Shown here: positions 35,006 through 45,000 of the stretch, piece by piece
Numbering within the stretch: position 1 is the first letter of the stretch
How the letters are laid out: every line of letters begins with the position of its first letter
Source: Chloroflexota bacterium
GTDB lineage: Bacteria; Chloroflexota; Dehalococcoidia; Bin125
DNA length: 64,000 bases
Assembly (NCBI GenBank): GCA_009838915.1
Contig: VXQT01000036.1
Span: 177,998-241,997 of the forward strand
Direction of reading: 5' to 3'
Notes under the pieces: model-generated
Seen by the model: only the letters and a program-made list of their open reading frames with translations
What the model was told of the DNA's origin: nothing
The model's database searches: none
Made by a program: the position numbers and the translations under genes

Positions 35006-36367
35006 ATGACTACGTCTCCGTACGTTCAGCGGCGCACAAGCCGCTTCGATCCGACGATCAACTGGCGCGACGTCTTCGCCGACCGGCTGGCCACTCCCGA
35101 GATGGCCGCCGCGATGTTCAATTCGGGCGACCACCTCTGGATCCCGCCGGGCCACGCCTCTCTGCCGATCCTCGAGGCGCTGGTCGCCCGAAGCGATGAA
35201 CTCGAAGGGGTAGAGGTTCGCGGCATCGTCGTGCCCGACGCGGGTTGGTTCACCGAAGAGATGATGTCGGCCTTCAGCGTCGCGCCGCAGTTCGGCACGC
35301 TCTTTGACCGCGACGCCGTCAACGCCGGGATCGCCGACTATCACCCCTACTGGCTGGTCGGCATCCACAAGGCCTGGGACGCCGGCCGTGAGGATGAAGC
35401 GTGGCCGATCGACATCTTGCAGATCCGCACGACTCACCCGAACGAGTCCGGTTTCGTCTCGCTGGGCAGTTCGGTCTGGGACGGCGTGACCTCGGCCAAG
35501 CGGGCCAAGACTGTGATTGCCGAAGTCAACGACAATGTCGTCGAGACCTTTGGCGACTCCTGGCTACACGTCTCCGAGATCGACTGCTTTGTACCCGGCG
35601 ACACGCCGGTCATGGTCAACCTCGAACACCCTGAGCCGAACCAGGTCGATCTCGGCCTTGCCCATTACGTCTCCCAGCTCGTCCAGGACGGGGACACAAT
35701 CCAGGTCGGCGTCGGTTCCCACTCCGGCGCGCTGGCGCGTCTGGGCGCGTTCGACGAGCGCGAGAATCTCTCCTACTTCGCGGAACTGACTACCGAGGGA
35801 CTGGTGCCGCTGGTCGAGCGCGGGATCATTACCGGCAAGTACTCGAAAACGCATCCCGACAAGTTCGTCGCCACCGTGATCGGCAACACGCCCGACGAGA
35901 TCGCCACGGTGCACCGAAATCCCGCATTCGAGACGTACAGCATTGAGTACCTGCTCGACCCGCGCCAGATTGCGCGCAACGAGAACATCGTCGCGATCAA
36001 CGGGGCGCTCACCGCCGACCTGACCGGTCAGCTTGGCGTCCACACGATAGGTCCTCGGGTTTATGCCGGCGTCGGAGGCCACCTCGCCTTCGCCATGGGC
36101 GCATATCTCGCGCCCAGGGGGCGCTCCGTCACCGTGCTGCCCTCGACCAGCCGCGACGGCACGATCTCGACGATCATGGCCCAGTTCGACCCCGGCCAGG
36201 TCGTCACAGTCCCCCGGGACATCGCGGACACGGTCGTGACCGAGTACGGCATCGCCCGCCTGCTCGGCAAGACAGTCCGCCAACGAGCCGACGAGCTCAT
36301 CGCCGTCGCCCACCCCGACTTCCGCGCCGAACTGCGCAAGGCAGCGCAGAGGCTGTTCTATCCGTAG
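35006..36367 (+). CDS. acetyl-CoA hydrolase/4-hydroxybutyrate CoA-transferase family
   Basis: 453 residues, family I CoA-transferase with fused alpha/beta halves. The covalent glutamate is probably Glu260 in YFAELTTEGLVPL, aligning with the HSEM..G segment of 4-hydroxybutyrate CoA-transferases. The C-terminal block TVLPSTSRDGTISTIMAQFDPG...VVTEYGIARLLGKTVRQRA is diagnostic of the family. Likely moves CoA between acetyl-CoA and a short acid, or hydrolyses acetyl-CoA. The ATG at 35006 starts near homology; a GTG five codons earlier is also possible. Confidence 0.84.
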   Translation: MTTSPYVQRRTSRFDPTINWRDVFADRLATPEMAAAMFNSGDHLWIPPGHASLPILEALVARSDELEGVEVRGIVVPDAGWFTEEMMSAFSVAPQFGTLFDRDAVNAGIADYHPYWLVGIHKAWDAGREDEAWPIDILQIRTTHPNESGFVSLGSSVWDGVTSAKRAKTVIAEVNDNVVETFGDSWLHVSEIDCFVPGDTPVMVNLEHPEPNQVDLGLAHYVSQLVQDGDTIQVGVGSHSGALARLGAFDERENLSYFAELTTEGLVPLVERGIITGKYSKTHPDKFVATVIGNTPDEIATVHRNPAFETYSIEYLLDPRQIARNENIVAINGALTADLTGQLGVHTIGPRVYAGVGGHLAFAMGAYLAPRGRSVTVLPSTSRDGTISTIMAQFDPGQVVTVPRDIADTVVTEYGIARLLGKTVRQRADELIAVAHPDFRAELRKAAQRLFYP

Positions 36368-36390
36368 CACGATCGATGGTCGACTGTCGG

Positions 36391-36840
36391 ATGAAGCTCT
36401 ACACCATCGGCTTCACGAAGAAGTCCGCCAGCGAGTTCTTCGATGAACTGCTCCGACCCAGTGGTGCGAAGCGGGTGATCGACGTTCGGCTGAGACCATC
36501 GTCGCAACTGGCGGGCTTCGCCAAGGTCTCGAAGTCGGGTGGCGACTTCGAATTTCTGCTCGACCGACTCTGCGACATGGACTACGTCCATACCCCGCTG
36601 CTCGCCCCGTCGGACGAGTTGTTCACGTCCTACCGGGGCGGAGACATTACCTGGGATGAGTACGCGGAGAGGTACCTGGAGCTGCTGGCCGTGCGTGAGG
36701 TCGCGCGCGTACTGGACCGGGCGCTGTTCGCCGACGCGTTGCTGCTCTGCAGCGAACACACGCCGGAGCGCTGCCACCGACGACTCGCGGCCGAGCACTT
36801 GCAGCGGCACTGGGGCGATATCGAGATCATCCACCTCTAG
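36391..36840 (+). CDS. DUF488 family protein
   Basis: 149 residues. It begins with the family signature MKLYTIGFTKKSASEFF, has VIDVRLRPSSQLAGFAK, and ends with LLLCSEHTPERCHRRLAAEHL, where the conserved Cys and Cys-His-Arg are typical. An ATG five codons earlier is possible but lies outside the conserved start. Function of DUF488 is not established; members often neighbour stress or DNA-related genes. Its last 4 bases overlap the end of the convergent hydrolase gene. Confidence 0.85.
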   Translation: MKLYTIGFTKKSASEFFDELLRPSGAKRVIDVRLRPSSQLAGFAKVSKSGGDFEFLLDRLCDMDYVHTPLLAPSDELFTSYRGGDITWDEYAERYLELLAVREVARVLDRALFADALLLCSEHTPERCHRRLAAEHLQRHWGDIEIIHL

Positions 36841-37757
36841 GCGTGGTCGCGGATCCACTCGCCGATGCGGTCGATGGCCTGCTGACCCTCGGGCAACATA
36901 GGGGCGAAGCCCTGCCAGACGTGGAACATGTCGTCCCAGATCTCTTCCACCACCTCAACGCCGGCTTCGCGCGCCTTCGCGGCCACGCGCTCGGTGTCAC
37001 GGCAGATCATTTCCACGCTGCCTGCCTGCAACAACAGTGGACAGATGCCGTCGTAGTCGGCAAAGACCGGTGAGAGGAACGGATCGCTGCGGTCCGCATC
37101 GCCGGCATACATGGCGGCCCAACCTTGCGATGCCTTGATTGCCACCGAGTTGTCAGGAATCGTCGGGTCTTCCAGCCCGAATGCCGACAGCTCCTCCGGT
37201 CCTGCGGCCAGGTCGGCCCACGGTGAGAGGCCAATGCCTCCGGTGGGCATGCGCATGCCTCGATCACGCGCGGCGATCAGCGTCGCCAGCATCAGGCCGC
37301 CGCCGGCTGAATCGCCGCCGACGAAGACCGAACTCGCCTCGCCCGGCTCGACAGGACCGTTGGCCCAGATGTACTCGAGCCCGCGTATCGCGTCGTCAAG
37401 CGCGGCAGGGAAGACATGCTCCGGAGCCAATCGATAATCCAGGCTCAGCGCGACGCAGCCCGCTGCCCGGCAGATGTCAGCGACCAGTCGGCGGTGAGTG
37501 CCGATTGATCCCAGCACGTATCCGCCGCCGTGCGCGTAGAGCAAGCGCCGGTTGTGATCGGACCCGGGCAGCACCGTCCACTCGCCCAGGACGCCGTTGG
37601 CGTCGGCTGCGGTGAGCGAGATGTCGTCCTGCAGCGGGAAGCTGAAGCCTGCTTCCATCGCAGCGCGCTGCTGTTCGACGCTGAGTTCGCCTTCGATCAT
37701 GCCGGCGGCTTGCGCCTGCATCGCTTCGACGACCTGGAAGTACTCGTCCGATGGCAT
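36837..37757 (-). CDS. alpha/beta hydrolase fold-3 (HSL-type esterase)
   Basis: 306 residues, hormone-sensitive-lipase family. Oxyanion motif HGGG at 76-79, LDYRLAPEHVFPAALDDA, nucleophile Ser150 in GDSAGG, and a C-terminal Asp/His region (DDMFHVWQGFAPMLPEG). Likely a cytosolic carboxylesterase on short or medium acyl esters. It is 34 bases downstream of a close paralogue on the same strand; the two share the C-terminal DRIGE tail, a recent tandem duplication followed by divergence. Confidence 0.87.
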   Translation of the reverse strand: MPSDEYFQVVEAMQAQAAGMIEGELSVEQQRAAMEAGFSFPLQDDISLTAADANGVLGEWTVLPGSDHNRRLLYAHGGGYVLGSIGTHRRLVADICRAAGCVALSLDYRLAPEHVFPAALDDAIRGLEYIWANGPVEPGEASSVFVGGDSAGGGLMLATLIAARDRGMRMPTGGIGLSPWADLAAGPEELSAFGLEDPTIPDNSVAIKASQGWAAMYAGDADRSDPFLSPVFADYDGICPLLLQAGSVEMICRDTERVAAKAREAGVEVVEEIWDDMFHVWQGFAPMLPEGQQAIDRIGEWIRDHA

Positions 37758-37791
37758 GACGTGCCTCTCCTATCGGGGAATCGGAACGCGT

Positions 37792-38691
37792 CTATGCGTG
37801 TTGACAGATGAACTCGCCGATCCGATCGATGGCCGCCTGACCCTCGGGCAGCATCGGCGCGAACTGATGCCAGACGTGGAACATTTCGTCCCAGACCTCC
37901 TCGACCACGTCGACGCCTGCGGCGCGTGCCCTCTCGGCGACCCGCGTCGTATCGGCAAGCAAGACCTCGGCGTCGCCGACCTGGAGCAGCAGCGGCGGCA
38001 ATCCGGCGTAGTCCGCATAGAGCGGCGAGGCGAGGGGGTTGTCCGCCGCAGCCTCACCCAGGTACTGCGACGCCATGACTTCGACCATCGACGCGTCCGT
38101 GATCAACGGGTCGGCAGCGGCTCGGGTCTGAATCGTCTCGCCGGTGATCGCGAGGTCGGTCCAGGCGGAGATCCCGATCGCTGCGTTGGGCTGATCGACG
38201 CTCTGCTCTCGCGCCGTGAGCAGCGTCGCCAGCGTGAGTCCACCGCCGGCCGAGTCACCGGCGACGAACGTCGCGTCCGCGGCTCCTTCCCCATCTGGGC
38301 CGTTGGACTGAATGAACTTGAGACCTGCAATCGCGTCTTCGACCGCAGCCGGGAACGGATGCTCGGGCGCGAGTCGATAGTCGAGGTTGAGGACCGAACA
38401 ACCGCCGGCGCGAGCGATGTCCTCGCAAAGCCGCCGGTGCGTGACCGCGGAGCCGATCACGTAGCCGCCGCCGTGGACGTAGAGCAGGCGCCGGTTGGGG
38501 TCGGACTCGGCGACGGTAACCCATTCTCCCGGGACGCCGTTGGCGTCGACCGGTGTGACGGTCGCGGCGTCGGTGACCGGGAACGATGAGGCCTCCATGC
38601 CGGCGCGCATTTCCTCGAGCGTGGGATTGCCCGCACCGAGCGGTCGTTCCGCCATGAGTCCGAGAACCTTCTGCAACTCTTGCGATGCCAT
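37792..38691 (-). CDS. alpha/beta hydrolase fold-3 (HSL-type esterase), tandem paralogue
   Basis: 299 residues. HGGG at 73-76, LDYRLAPEHPFPAAVEDA, nucleophile Ser147 in GDSAGG and the DEMFHVWHQFAPMLPEGQ end block. The ATG at 38691 has AAGGAA in front and gives the same N-terminus as the paralogue; a longer upstream reading is rejected. First gene of a two-gene esterase operon, with a TAGCCT box 41 bases before the start. Specificity unknown. Confidence 0.87.
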   Translation of the reverse strand: MASQELQKVLGLMAERPLGAGNPTLEEMRAGMEASSFPVTDAATVTPVDANGVPGEWVTVAESDPNRRLLYVHGGGYVIGSAVTHRRLCEDIARAGGCSVLNLDYRLAPEHPFPAAVEDAIAGLKFIQSNGPDGEGAADATFVAGDSAGGGLTLATLLTAREQSVDQPNAAIGISAWTDLAITGETIQTRAAADPLITDASMVEVMASQYLGEAAADNPLASPLYADYAGLPPLLLQVGDAEVLLADTTRVAERARAAGVDVVEEVWDEMFHVWHQFAPMLPEGQAAIDRIGEFICQHA

Positions 38692-38732
38692 TCGTCTGTT
38701 CCTTACTGGTTGAGCGATTCGTGTCGCGATGC

Positions 38733-38738
38733 AGGCTA
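38733..38738 (-). promoter_or_regulatory. TAGNCT -10-like box
   Basis: TAGCCT on the minus strand, 41 bases before the start of the two-gene esterase operon. Confidence 0.25.
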
Positions 38739-38818
38739 ACGACTCTCGTGCGCCATACTGGGAAGAGTCACAGTGAAGAGTCCAATCGGCCTCCATTCAC
38801 GTCTCAAGGAAATCCACA

Positions 38819-39721
38819 ATGCGCATCCTCGCTCCACCCAATGCTGCGACGCTCGCCGGCAAGATCGACGCCGTCAAACAACTGGAAGCGGATGGGTTCG
38901 CCGGCGCGTTCCTGCCCTCGATGGCGCACGACGCGATGACCGTGCTCGCGCTGGCCGCGGGCGAGACCTCGGAGATCGAACTCGGCACCTACGTGATCCC
39001 GACCTACACGCGCCATCCGGTCGCGATGGCGCAGCAGGCGCTCGCCGTCAACGCGGCGGCCGGCGGCCGCTTCACGCTCGGTCTCGGCCTCTCGCACGAA
39101 GTCGTGATCCAGGATTCCTGGGGGCTCGACTTCAGCAACGTGGTTCGGCACATGCGCGAGTACCTGGAGATTCTCGTCCCTCTGATGCGCGGCGAAGTCG
39201 TGCATCACCAGGGCGAAGCCTTTGAGGTCCACTCGCAGGTCGAGCTGCCCGACTGCGAGCCTCCGCCGGTCATCGTGGCTGCCCTGGGTCCGCAGATGCT
39301 GCGCGTCACCGGGCGCCTCGCCGACGGCACCGCGCTCTGGCTGGCCGGCCCAAAGTGGATTGAGGATGTCGTGATTCCCGAGATGGGCGGCGCGGCGCGC
39401 GAAGCGGGCAGAGCCGAGCCTCGCGTGATCGCCGGTGTGCCGATCTCGGTTACGGCCGACCCGGACGGCACCCGCGAGCGGATCTCCAAGGCGTTTGCGA
39501 TGTACAACACGCTGCCGTCATACCAACGCGTAATCCAGGGTTCAGGGGCCGACGATCCGGCCGGCGTCTCGATCGTCGGTAGCGAAGAAGAGATCGAACG
39601 CGAACTGCTGCGCTGGCGTGAGATCGGTGTGACCGACTTCTACGCGGCGTTCGAAGGGGTCGACGCCGCGGAGCGGCAGCGGACCCGAGAGTTCATCGCG
39701 GCGCTGGCGCCGAGTCTCTAG
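38819..39721 (+). CDS. LLM-class F420-dependent oxidoreductase (TIGR03564-like)
   Basis: 300 residues, the short LLM branch described as MSMEG_4879-type. Begins MRILAPPNAATLAGKIDAVKQLEADGF; EIELGTYVIPTYTRHPVAMAQQALAVN and FTLGLGLSHEVVIQDSWG follow, then VIVAALGPQMLRVTGRLADGTALWLAG. Expected cofactor is F420. It lies 37 bases before a NIPSNAP-like gene on the same strand; the two may form an operon. Substrate unknown. Confidence 0.86.
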   Translation: MRILAPPNAATLAGKIDAVKQLEADGFAGAFLPSMAHDAMTVLALAAGETSEIELGTYVIPTYTRHPVAMAQQALAVNAAAGGRFTLGLGLSHEVVIQDSWGLDFSNVVRHMREYLEILVPLMRGEVVHHQGEAFEVHSQVELPDCEPPPVIVAALGPQMLRVTGRLADGTALWLAGPKWIEDVVIPEMGGAAREAGRAEPRVIAGVPISVTADPDGTRERISKAFAMYNTLPSYQRVIQGSGADDPAGVSIVGSEEEIERELLRWREIGVTDFYAAFEGVDAAERQRTREFIAALAPSL

Positions 39722-39758
39722 CCTGCGCTCAACGCAGATGCGCATTCAGGAGTCCGAC

Positions 39759-40430
39759 ATGGCCGTACTCCTCGAAGTCCGACATCGGATCAAGCCAATC
39801 ACCAACACCGCCTTCGATCTGTTCGTCGACTTCTACGCCGACACGGTCGTGCCCGCGACAGAGCGTCACGGGATCGACCTGATCGGCGCGTGGAAGATGA
39901 CCGGCGGCGAGATGGGCTGGGACATCTCGCTACAGCGTTACGAGAGCATGGCTCACGCCGAGGAGTGCCTGGCCTCGCTCGCGCAGGACCAGGCGCTCTG
40001 GTCGGCGGTTGAGAAGCTGCGCGGCGAGATCGAGATCGAAGAGGTCACCAAGTTCACGCAGAGCGTGTCCTACGGCACCGAGGCACGTCTCGAAGCGGCG
40101 CTGAGCGCCAGCCCGGATCAGCCGCGACAGTACATGCTCGCCGTGCTCCAGACCGCAACCGGCGGGTTGCTGCCGGCGATCGACGCGATCGGCGGCCTGG
40201 TCGACACGATGGACAGCGCCGGCGCGCTGCAACTCGTCACGGCATACGCATCTCGGATCGGAAGGTCAGGGGAGTTGACCGACCTCTGGATCATGCCTCA
40301 CGGCGCGAGCGGCATGCTGGACTACCGAGCCGGCGACCCCCTGAAGGACATCATCGGCCCGCTCCGCAAGCACGCGCCCGAGGAATCAATCACCTTCCTC
40401 AACCCGCTGCCCTACTCCAAGCTGCAGTAG
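39759..40430 (+). CDS. NIPSNAP-like protein (two dimeric alpha/beta-barrel domains)
   Basis: 223 residues made of two similar ~105-residue halves, each of ferredoxin-like dimeric alpha/beta-barrel type: VLLEVRHRIKPI...GAWKMTGGEMGWDISLQRYESMAHAEECL, then MLAVLQTATGG...VTAYASRIGRSGELTDLWIMPHG. This is the NIPSNAP arrangement, seen also in antibiotic-biosynthesis-monooxygenase folds. CAGGAG 7 bases before the ATG at 39759 fixes the start. It follows an F420-type oxidoreductase and may process or bind its product; this is context only. Confidence 0.72.
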   Translation: MAVLLEVRHRIKPITNTAFDLFVDFYADTVVPATERHGIDLIGAWKMTGGEMGWDISLQRYESMAHAEECLASLAQDQALWSAVEKLRGEIEIEEVTKFTQSVSYGTEARLEAALSASPDQPRQYMLAVLQTATGGLLPAIDAIGGLVDTMDSAGALQLVTAYASRIGRSGELTDLWIMPHGASGMLDYRAGDPLKDIIGPLRKHAPEESITFLNPLPYSKLQ

Positions 40431-40454
40431 TTGAGCAACTCTGGCGGATTCCTT

Positions 40455-40571
40455 CTCTCCCCCCGCTCTGCGGGGGGAGATGCCGAAGGCAGAGGGGGGC
40501 TTGCCCTGCGCCCAGCGCGGCGTGCCCCCTCTGTCGCTCCGCGACATCTCCCCCGCTTCGCGGGGGAGAGG
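40455..40571. repeat. inverted pair of REP-like palindromic repeats, copy 2
   Basis: The gap between two convergent genes is filled by a repeat unit (40455-40504: CTCTCCCCCCGC...GCGGGGGGAGATGCC...AGAGGGGGGC) and the same unit inverted (40522-40571, ending TCTCCCCCGCTTCGCGGGGGAGAGG). Each has its own hairpin and together they form a larger cruciform. The unit matches the copy beside the aquaporin gene. It could be a bidirectional terminator. Confidence 0.7.
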
Positions 40572-40591
40572 ACTACACCCCTCTTCTCCGG

Positions 40592-41908
40592 CTACGTCAC
40601 CATCCGACGCACGATCTCGTACGTCAGCTCGACGCCCATGTTGAAGTTCTCAACCGTCATGTGCTCGTCGTTGCCGTGGAAGCCGGACGCTTCCTCGGGG
40701 CTGAGCAGGACGGGGATGAAGCCGTAGGCGGGTATGCCCTGCTGCCGCAGGAAGCGGTTGTCGGTGCCGCCGACGCAGGTGGAGGGCACGACCGTCGCGT
40801 CCTCGACCGCTTCGGTGACGACGGCCTCAATCATGTGATAAAGCTCGGTGTCCCAATCGACCTCGACCGGCTGGTCCTGGTCCCAGCCGGAGAACTCGAC
40901 CTCGATCCGGTCGTCGTCGATCACCTCGATCACCTGCTGCCGCCAGTCCTCGCGGTCCTGTCCGGGCAGCAAGCGGCAGTCGATCACGGCCTCCGACTTG
41001 GCCGGAATCACGTTCGCCTTGATCCCGCTGTTGACCATCGTCACGTTGAGCGTGTTGATGAACATCGCGTGGACGTGCGGATGCTCGGTGATCAGCGCCG
41101 CCAGCTCGTCCTCGCTGTCGAACGCGGGGATGTGGCCCTCGTCGACCAGCCGATCGAGCCAGATGCGGGTCGAGGGCGTGATCGTGACCGGCCGCTCCCA
41201 GGCGGCCAGCTTCGAGAGCGCGTTGACCAGGTGCACGGCGGAGTTGTCGTAGTGCGGGCGCGAGCCGTGCCCCGGCGTGCCGATCGAGGTGAGCTGCAGC
41301 CAGCAGATGTCCTTCTCGTTGGTGGCGACGGAGAAGATGTCGGCTTCCTTGCCCATTAGCTGGGTCGAACCTGAGCCGCCCTCGGAGAGCTCGAACTCGA
41401 CATCGACGAGGTCGGGGCGGTGCTTACAGAGCCACTCCATGCCCCAGACCGAGCCCGCCTCTTCGTCGGGTACGCCGCAGAAGACGAGGTCGCGCTTGAG
41501 CGACGCGTTGCTGCGCTGCAGCAACAGCATCGTCATCAGGTGCATGATCCCGCAGCCCTTCATGTCGACCGCGCCGCGCCCGTAGATCTTGCCGTCCTCG
41601 ATCAACCCCTCGAACGCCGGCTTGGTCCAGTAGGTCTCCTCGACCGGGACGACGTCGAGATGGTTGCAGAGCATCATTGGCCGCTTGGAGCCGTCCCCGC
41701 GCAGCCAGGCGAAGACCGCCTCGCGCTCGGGCTGAATCTCGACGTACTCGACCTCCATCCCCGCCTCGGAAAGGATCTGCCCCATCCAGCGAGCCGCCGG
41801 CTTCTCGTTGCCCGGCGGGTTGGTCGTGTTGATCTGCAGGTAGTTGACGAAGTAGTCCAGCGCCTCGTCGAACACCGGTTGCCAGTTGATCGTGCCGTTG
41901 GTGGTCAT
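40592..41908 (-). CDS. M20-family metallopeptidase/deacylase
   Basis: 438 residues. Zinc-ligand and catalytic sites follow the M20 order: His83 and Asp85 in NHLDVVP, bridging Asp115 in GRGAVDMKG, catalytic Glu149/ligand Glu150 in VPDEEAGS, and a C-terminal His region (HGSRPHYDN for the lid, with the final His probably in GNDEHMTVENF). It belongs to the ArgE/DapE/CPG2-like branch: hydrolysis of an N-acyl or peptide bond in a small molecule. GGAG lies before the ATG. Both strands' transcripts end in the inverted repeat downstream. Confidence 0.87.
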   Translation of the reverse strand: MTTNGTINWQPVFDEALDYFVNYLQINTTNPPGNEKPAARWMGQILSEAGMEVEYVEIQPEREAVFAWLRGDGSKRPMMLCNHLDVVPVEETYWTKPAFEGLIEDGKIYGRGAVDMKGCGIMHLMTMLLLQRSNASLKRDLVFCGVPDEEAGSVWGMEWLCKHRPDLVDVEFELSEGGSGSTQLMGKEADIFSVATNEKDICWLQLTSIGTPGHGSRPHYDNSAVHLVNALSKLAAWERPVTITPSTRIWLDRLVDEGHIPAFDSEDELAALITEHPHVHAMFINTLNVTMVNSGIKANVIPAKSEAVIDCRLLPGQDREDWRQQVIEVIDDDRIEVEFSGWDQDQPVEVDWDTELYHMIEAVVTEAVEDATVVPSTCVGGTDNRFLRQQGIPAYGFIPVLLSPEEASGFHGNDEHMTVENFNMGVELTYEIVRRMVT

Positions 41909-41987
41909 CTCGTCTACTCCGTCGGTTCGTCCGTACGCTGAATCAGGTTAACTCTCGCCGCAGGAGACTTGCGCAGGCATCCTCCGC

Positions 41988-41993
41988 TACGAT
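41988..41993 (+). promoter_or_regulatory. -10-like box before lhr
   Basis: TACGAT lies 9 bases before the ATG of the Lhr gene. A TTGCGC is upstream but only 13 bases away, too close for a standard -35. Confidence 0.3.
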
Positions 41994-42002
41994 ACGGAAC
42001 AT

Positions 42003-45000
42003 ATGAGCCAGACCGCGGTGCAGCCCTCCGTCCTCGACCACTTCCACCCGCTGGTGCGGGACTGGTTTGTTGGGCGCTTCGGCGCGCCGACGTTCGCGCA
42101 GGAGGACGGCTGGCCGGCGATTCGGACGGGGGAGGACTGCTTGATCGCGGCGCCGACCGGGTCGGGCAAGACGCTGACGGCGTTCCTGGCGGGGATCGAT
42201 GAGCTGATTCGCGAAGGAGACACAGGCGAGCTGCCCGACGAGGTACGAATCCTGTACATTTCGCCGCTCAAGGCACTGTCCAACGACATCCGCCGCAACC
42301 TCGAGGAGCCGCTGACCGAGATTCGCCAGCTGGCTAATGAGCGCGGCGTCGAACTGCCGCGCATCCGCATGGGGCTGCGCACTGGCGACACGACGCAGGC
42401 CGAACGCCAGGCGATCGTCAAGCGGCCGCCGCAGATCCTGATCACAACGCCCGAGTCGCTCTACCTGATGCTGACCGCGAAGCGGTCGCGCGAGATCCTG
42501 CGCACGGTGCGGACGGTGATCCTCGACGAAATCCACGCGGTCGTGCGCGACAAGCGCGGCTCGCACCTGTCGTTGACGCTGGCGCGGCTCGACCATGTCG
42601 CAGAGCAGCGACCGACGCGGATCGGTCTCTCGGCGACGCAGAAGCCGATGGAGGAGATCGCCGCCTTCCTCACCGGACTCGACCTGGCCGGCAAACCGCT
42701 GCCCTGCCGCATTCTCGACCTCGGGCATCGGCGCGAACTCAAGCTGTGGATCGAAACGACCGACGCGCCCCTGCAGGCGCTGGCGACGCATGACCACTGG
42801 GGCGCGGTCTACGACCGCCTGGCGGAGCTGATCCTGCAACACCGGACGACGCTGATCTTCGTCAACCGGCGCTCGCTGGCCGAGCGGGTGGCGCACGAAC
42901 TGGGCATCCGCGTGGGCAAGGAGCACGTCTCAGGACACCACGGCTCGCTGTCCAAGGAGCGCCGCCACGTGATGGAGCAGCGGCTCAAGTCGGGCGACCT
43001 CAAGGCGGTCGTGGCGACGGCATCGCTGGAACTGGGCATCGACATCGGCTCGGTCGACCTCGTCTGCCAGGTCGGTTCGCCGCGGCGGATCGCCACCTTC
43101 CTGCAGAGAGTCGGACGCTCGGGCCACGCCCTGGGACTGGTCCCGCACGGGGCGTTGTTTCCCACGGCGCTGGACGAACTGGTCGAGTGCGCGGCGATGG
43201 TCCGCGCAGTCGAGCGCGGCGATCTGGACCGCATCTGCCAGCCCAAGGCGCCGATCGAAATCCTGGCGCAGCAGATCGTGGCGGAGTCGGCGGCGGAAGA
43301 GGAGTGGCGGGAAGACGAGTTGTACCGGCTGATGACGCGCGCCGCGCCCTACGCCGAGCTGGAGCGCTCGGCGTTCGACGAGACCGTGGAGATGCTGGCC
43401 ACCGGCATCGGCGAGGCGGGCGGACGCTCGCAGCCGCTGGTCCACCGCGACCGGATCAACGGCGTCGTGCGGCCGCGGCGCGCAGCGCGGATGACGGCAA
43501 TCCTCAACGGCGGCACGATCCCCGAGACCGGCGACTACCGCGTGATCAAGGAGCCCGAGGGCGCGTTCATCGGCACGGTCAACGAGGACTTCGCGATCGA
43601 GACCGCCGCCGGAGACATCTTCCTGCTGGGCAGCACGTCCTGGAGGATTCGCCGGGTCGAGAACAAGGGCATCGTGCGGGTCGAGGACGCGCACGGCGCG
43701 CCTCCGACGATCCCGTTCTGGCTGGGGGAGGCGCCCGGCCGGAGCATGGAGCTGTCGGCTGCGGTGGGCGAGCTGCGACGCGACGTCGGCCGGATGGCGG
43801 ACGATGCCGAAGGCGCGGTGCGCACGCTGCAGCGCGAATGTCACATGCAGGCGATTGCGGCCGAGCAGATCGTCGAGTACCTGTCAGAGACCCAGGACTC
43901 GCTCCAGGTCATGCCCTCGGACACCGATGTGGTGTTCGAGCGCTTCTTCGACGAAGCCGGCGGGCAGCAGCTCGTCGTCCACGCGCCGTTCGGCTCAGGC
44001 GTCAACCGCGCCTGGGGACTCGCATTGCGCAAGCGGTTCTGCGTGCGCTTCGACTTCGAGCTGCAGGCGGCGGCGAACGAGGAGGGCATCCTGCTCTCGC
44101 TGGGTCCGACGCAGTCGTTCCCGCTGGAGGAGGCGTTCGAGTACCTGAAGGCGGACAACGCCGAGCAGTCGCTGCGCCAGGCGGTGCTCTACGCGCCGTT
44201 CTGGAATACGCGCTGGCGCTGGGCCGCGACGCGGGCGCTGGCCGTCCCCCGGCGCCGGGCGGGCAAAGAAGTGCCGCCCTACCTGCAGCGGATGATCGCC
44301 GACGACCTGCTCGCCGCCGTCTTCCCGGCGCAGGTCGGCTGCCAGGAGAACCTGGCCGGACTGCTCGAAGTGCCCGACCACCCGCTGATCGCACAGACGA
44401 TGGACGACTGCCTGCACGAGGCGGTCGACACCGACGCGCTGATCGGCGTGCTGGAACGGATCGAGCGCGGCGAAGTCCGGCTGCACGCCCGCGACACGGT
44501 GACGCCGTCGGCGATGGCGCAGAGCATCATCAATATCAATCCGTTCGGCTTCCTCGACGACGCGCCGCTGGAGGAGCGTCGGGCGCGCGCCGTAATGACC
44601 CGTCGCACGCTGCCCAACGAGGAACGCGACTTGGGCAAGCTCGACATCGACGCGATCGAGCGGGTGCAGGACGAGGCATTCCCGCCGATCCGCGACGCCG
44701 ACGAGCTGCACGAGTTGCTCCACTCGGTCGTCGCATGGCGCGAGAGCGCGAGGGCGCTCTGGCGCGAGGGCGCGCTGCCGGCGCTCGATCCGGCGATGCT
44801 GGCCGAGCTGCGCGAGAGCGGCCGCGCCGCGCGCGCCACACGTCCCGATGACGCTGACGGCGCGGTCTGGTTCGCGGCCGAGCACCTGGAGTCGATCCGG
44901 CAGCTCTTCCCCGATCACGCGGTAGAGCCCGGCTTCAGCGTGCCCGAGTCGGCGCTGGCCCTGCCCGACGACCGCGAGGATGCGCGGCTCAAGCTGGTCC

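Noticed and set aside
40441..40575. CRISPR array near 40.5 kb
   Set aside because: Only two units in inverted orientation, no regular spacers, no cas genes.
41965..41993. TTGCGC/TACGAT promoter of lhr
   Set aside because: The spacer is only 13 bases, too short for a standard promoter; only the -10-like box is retained.
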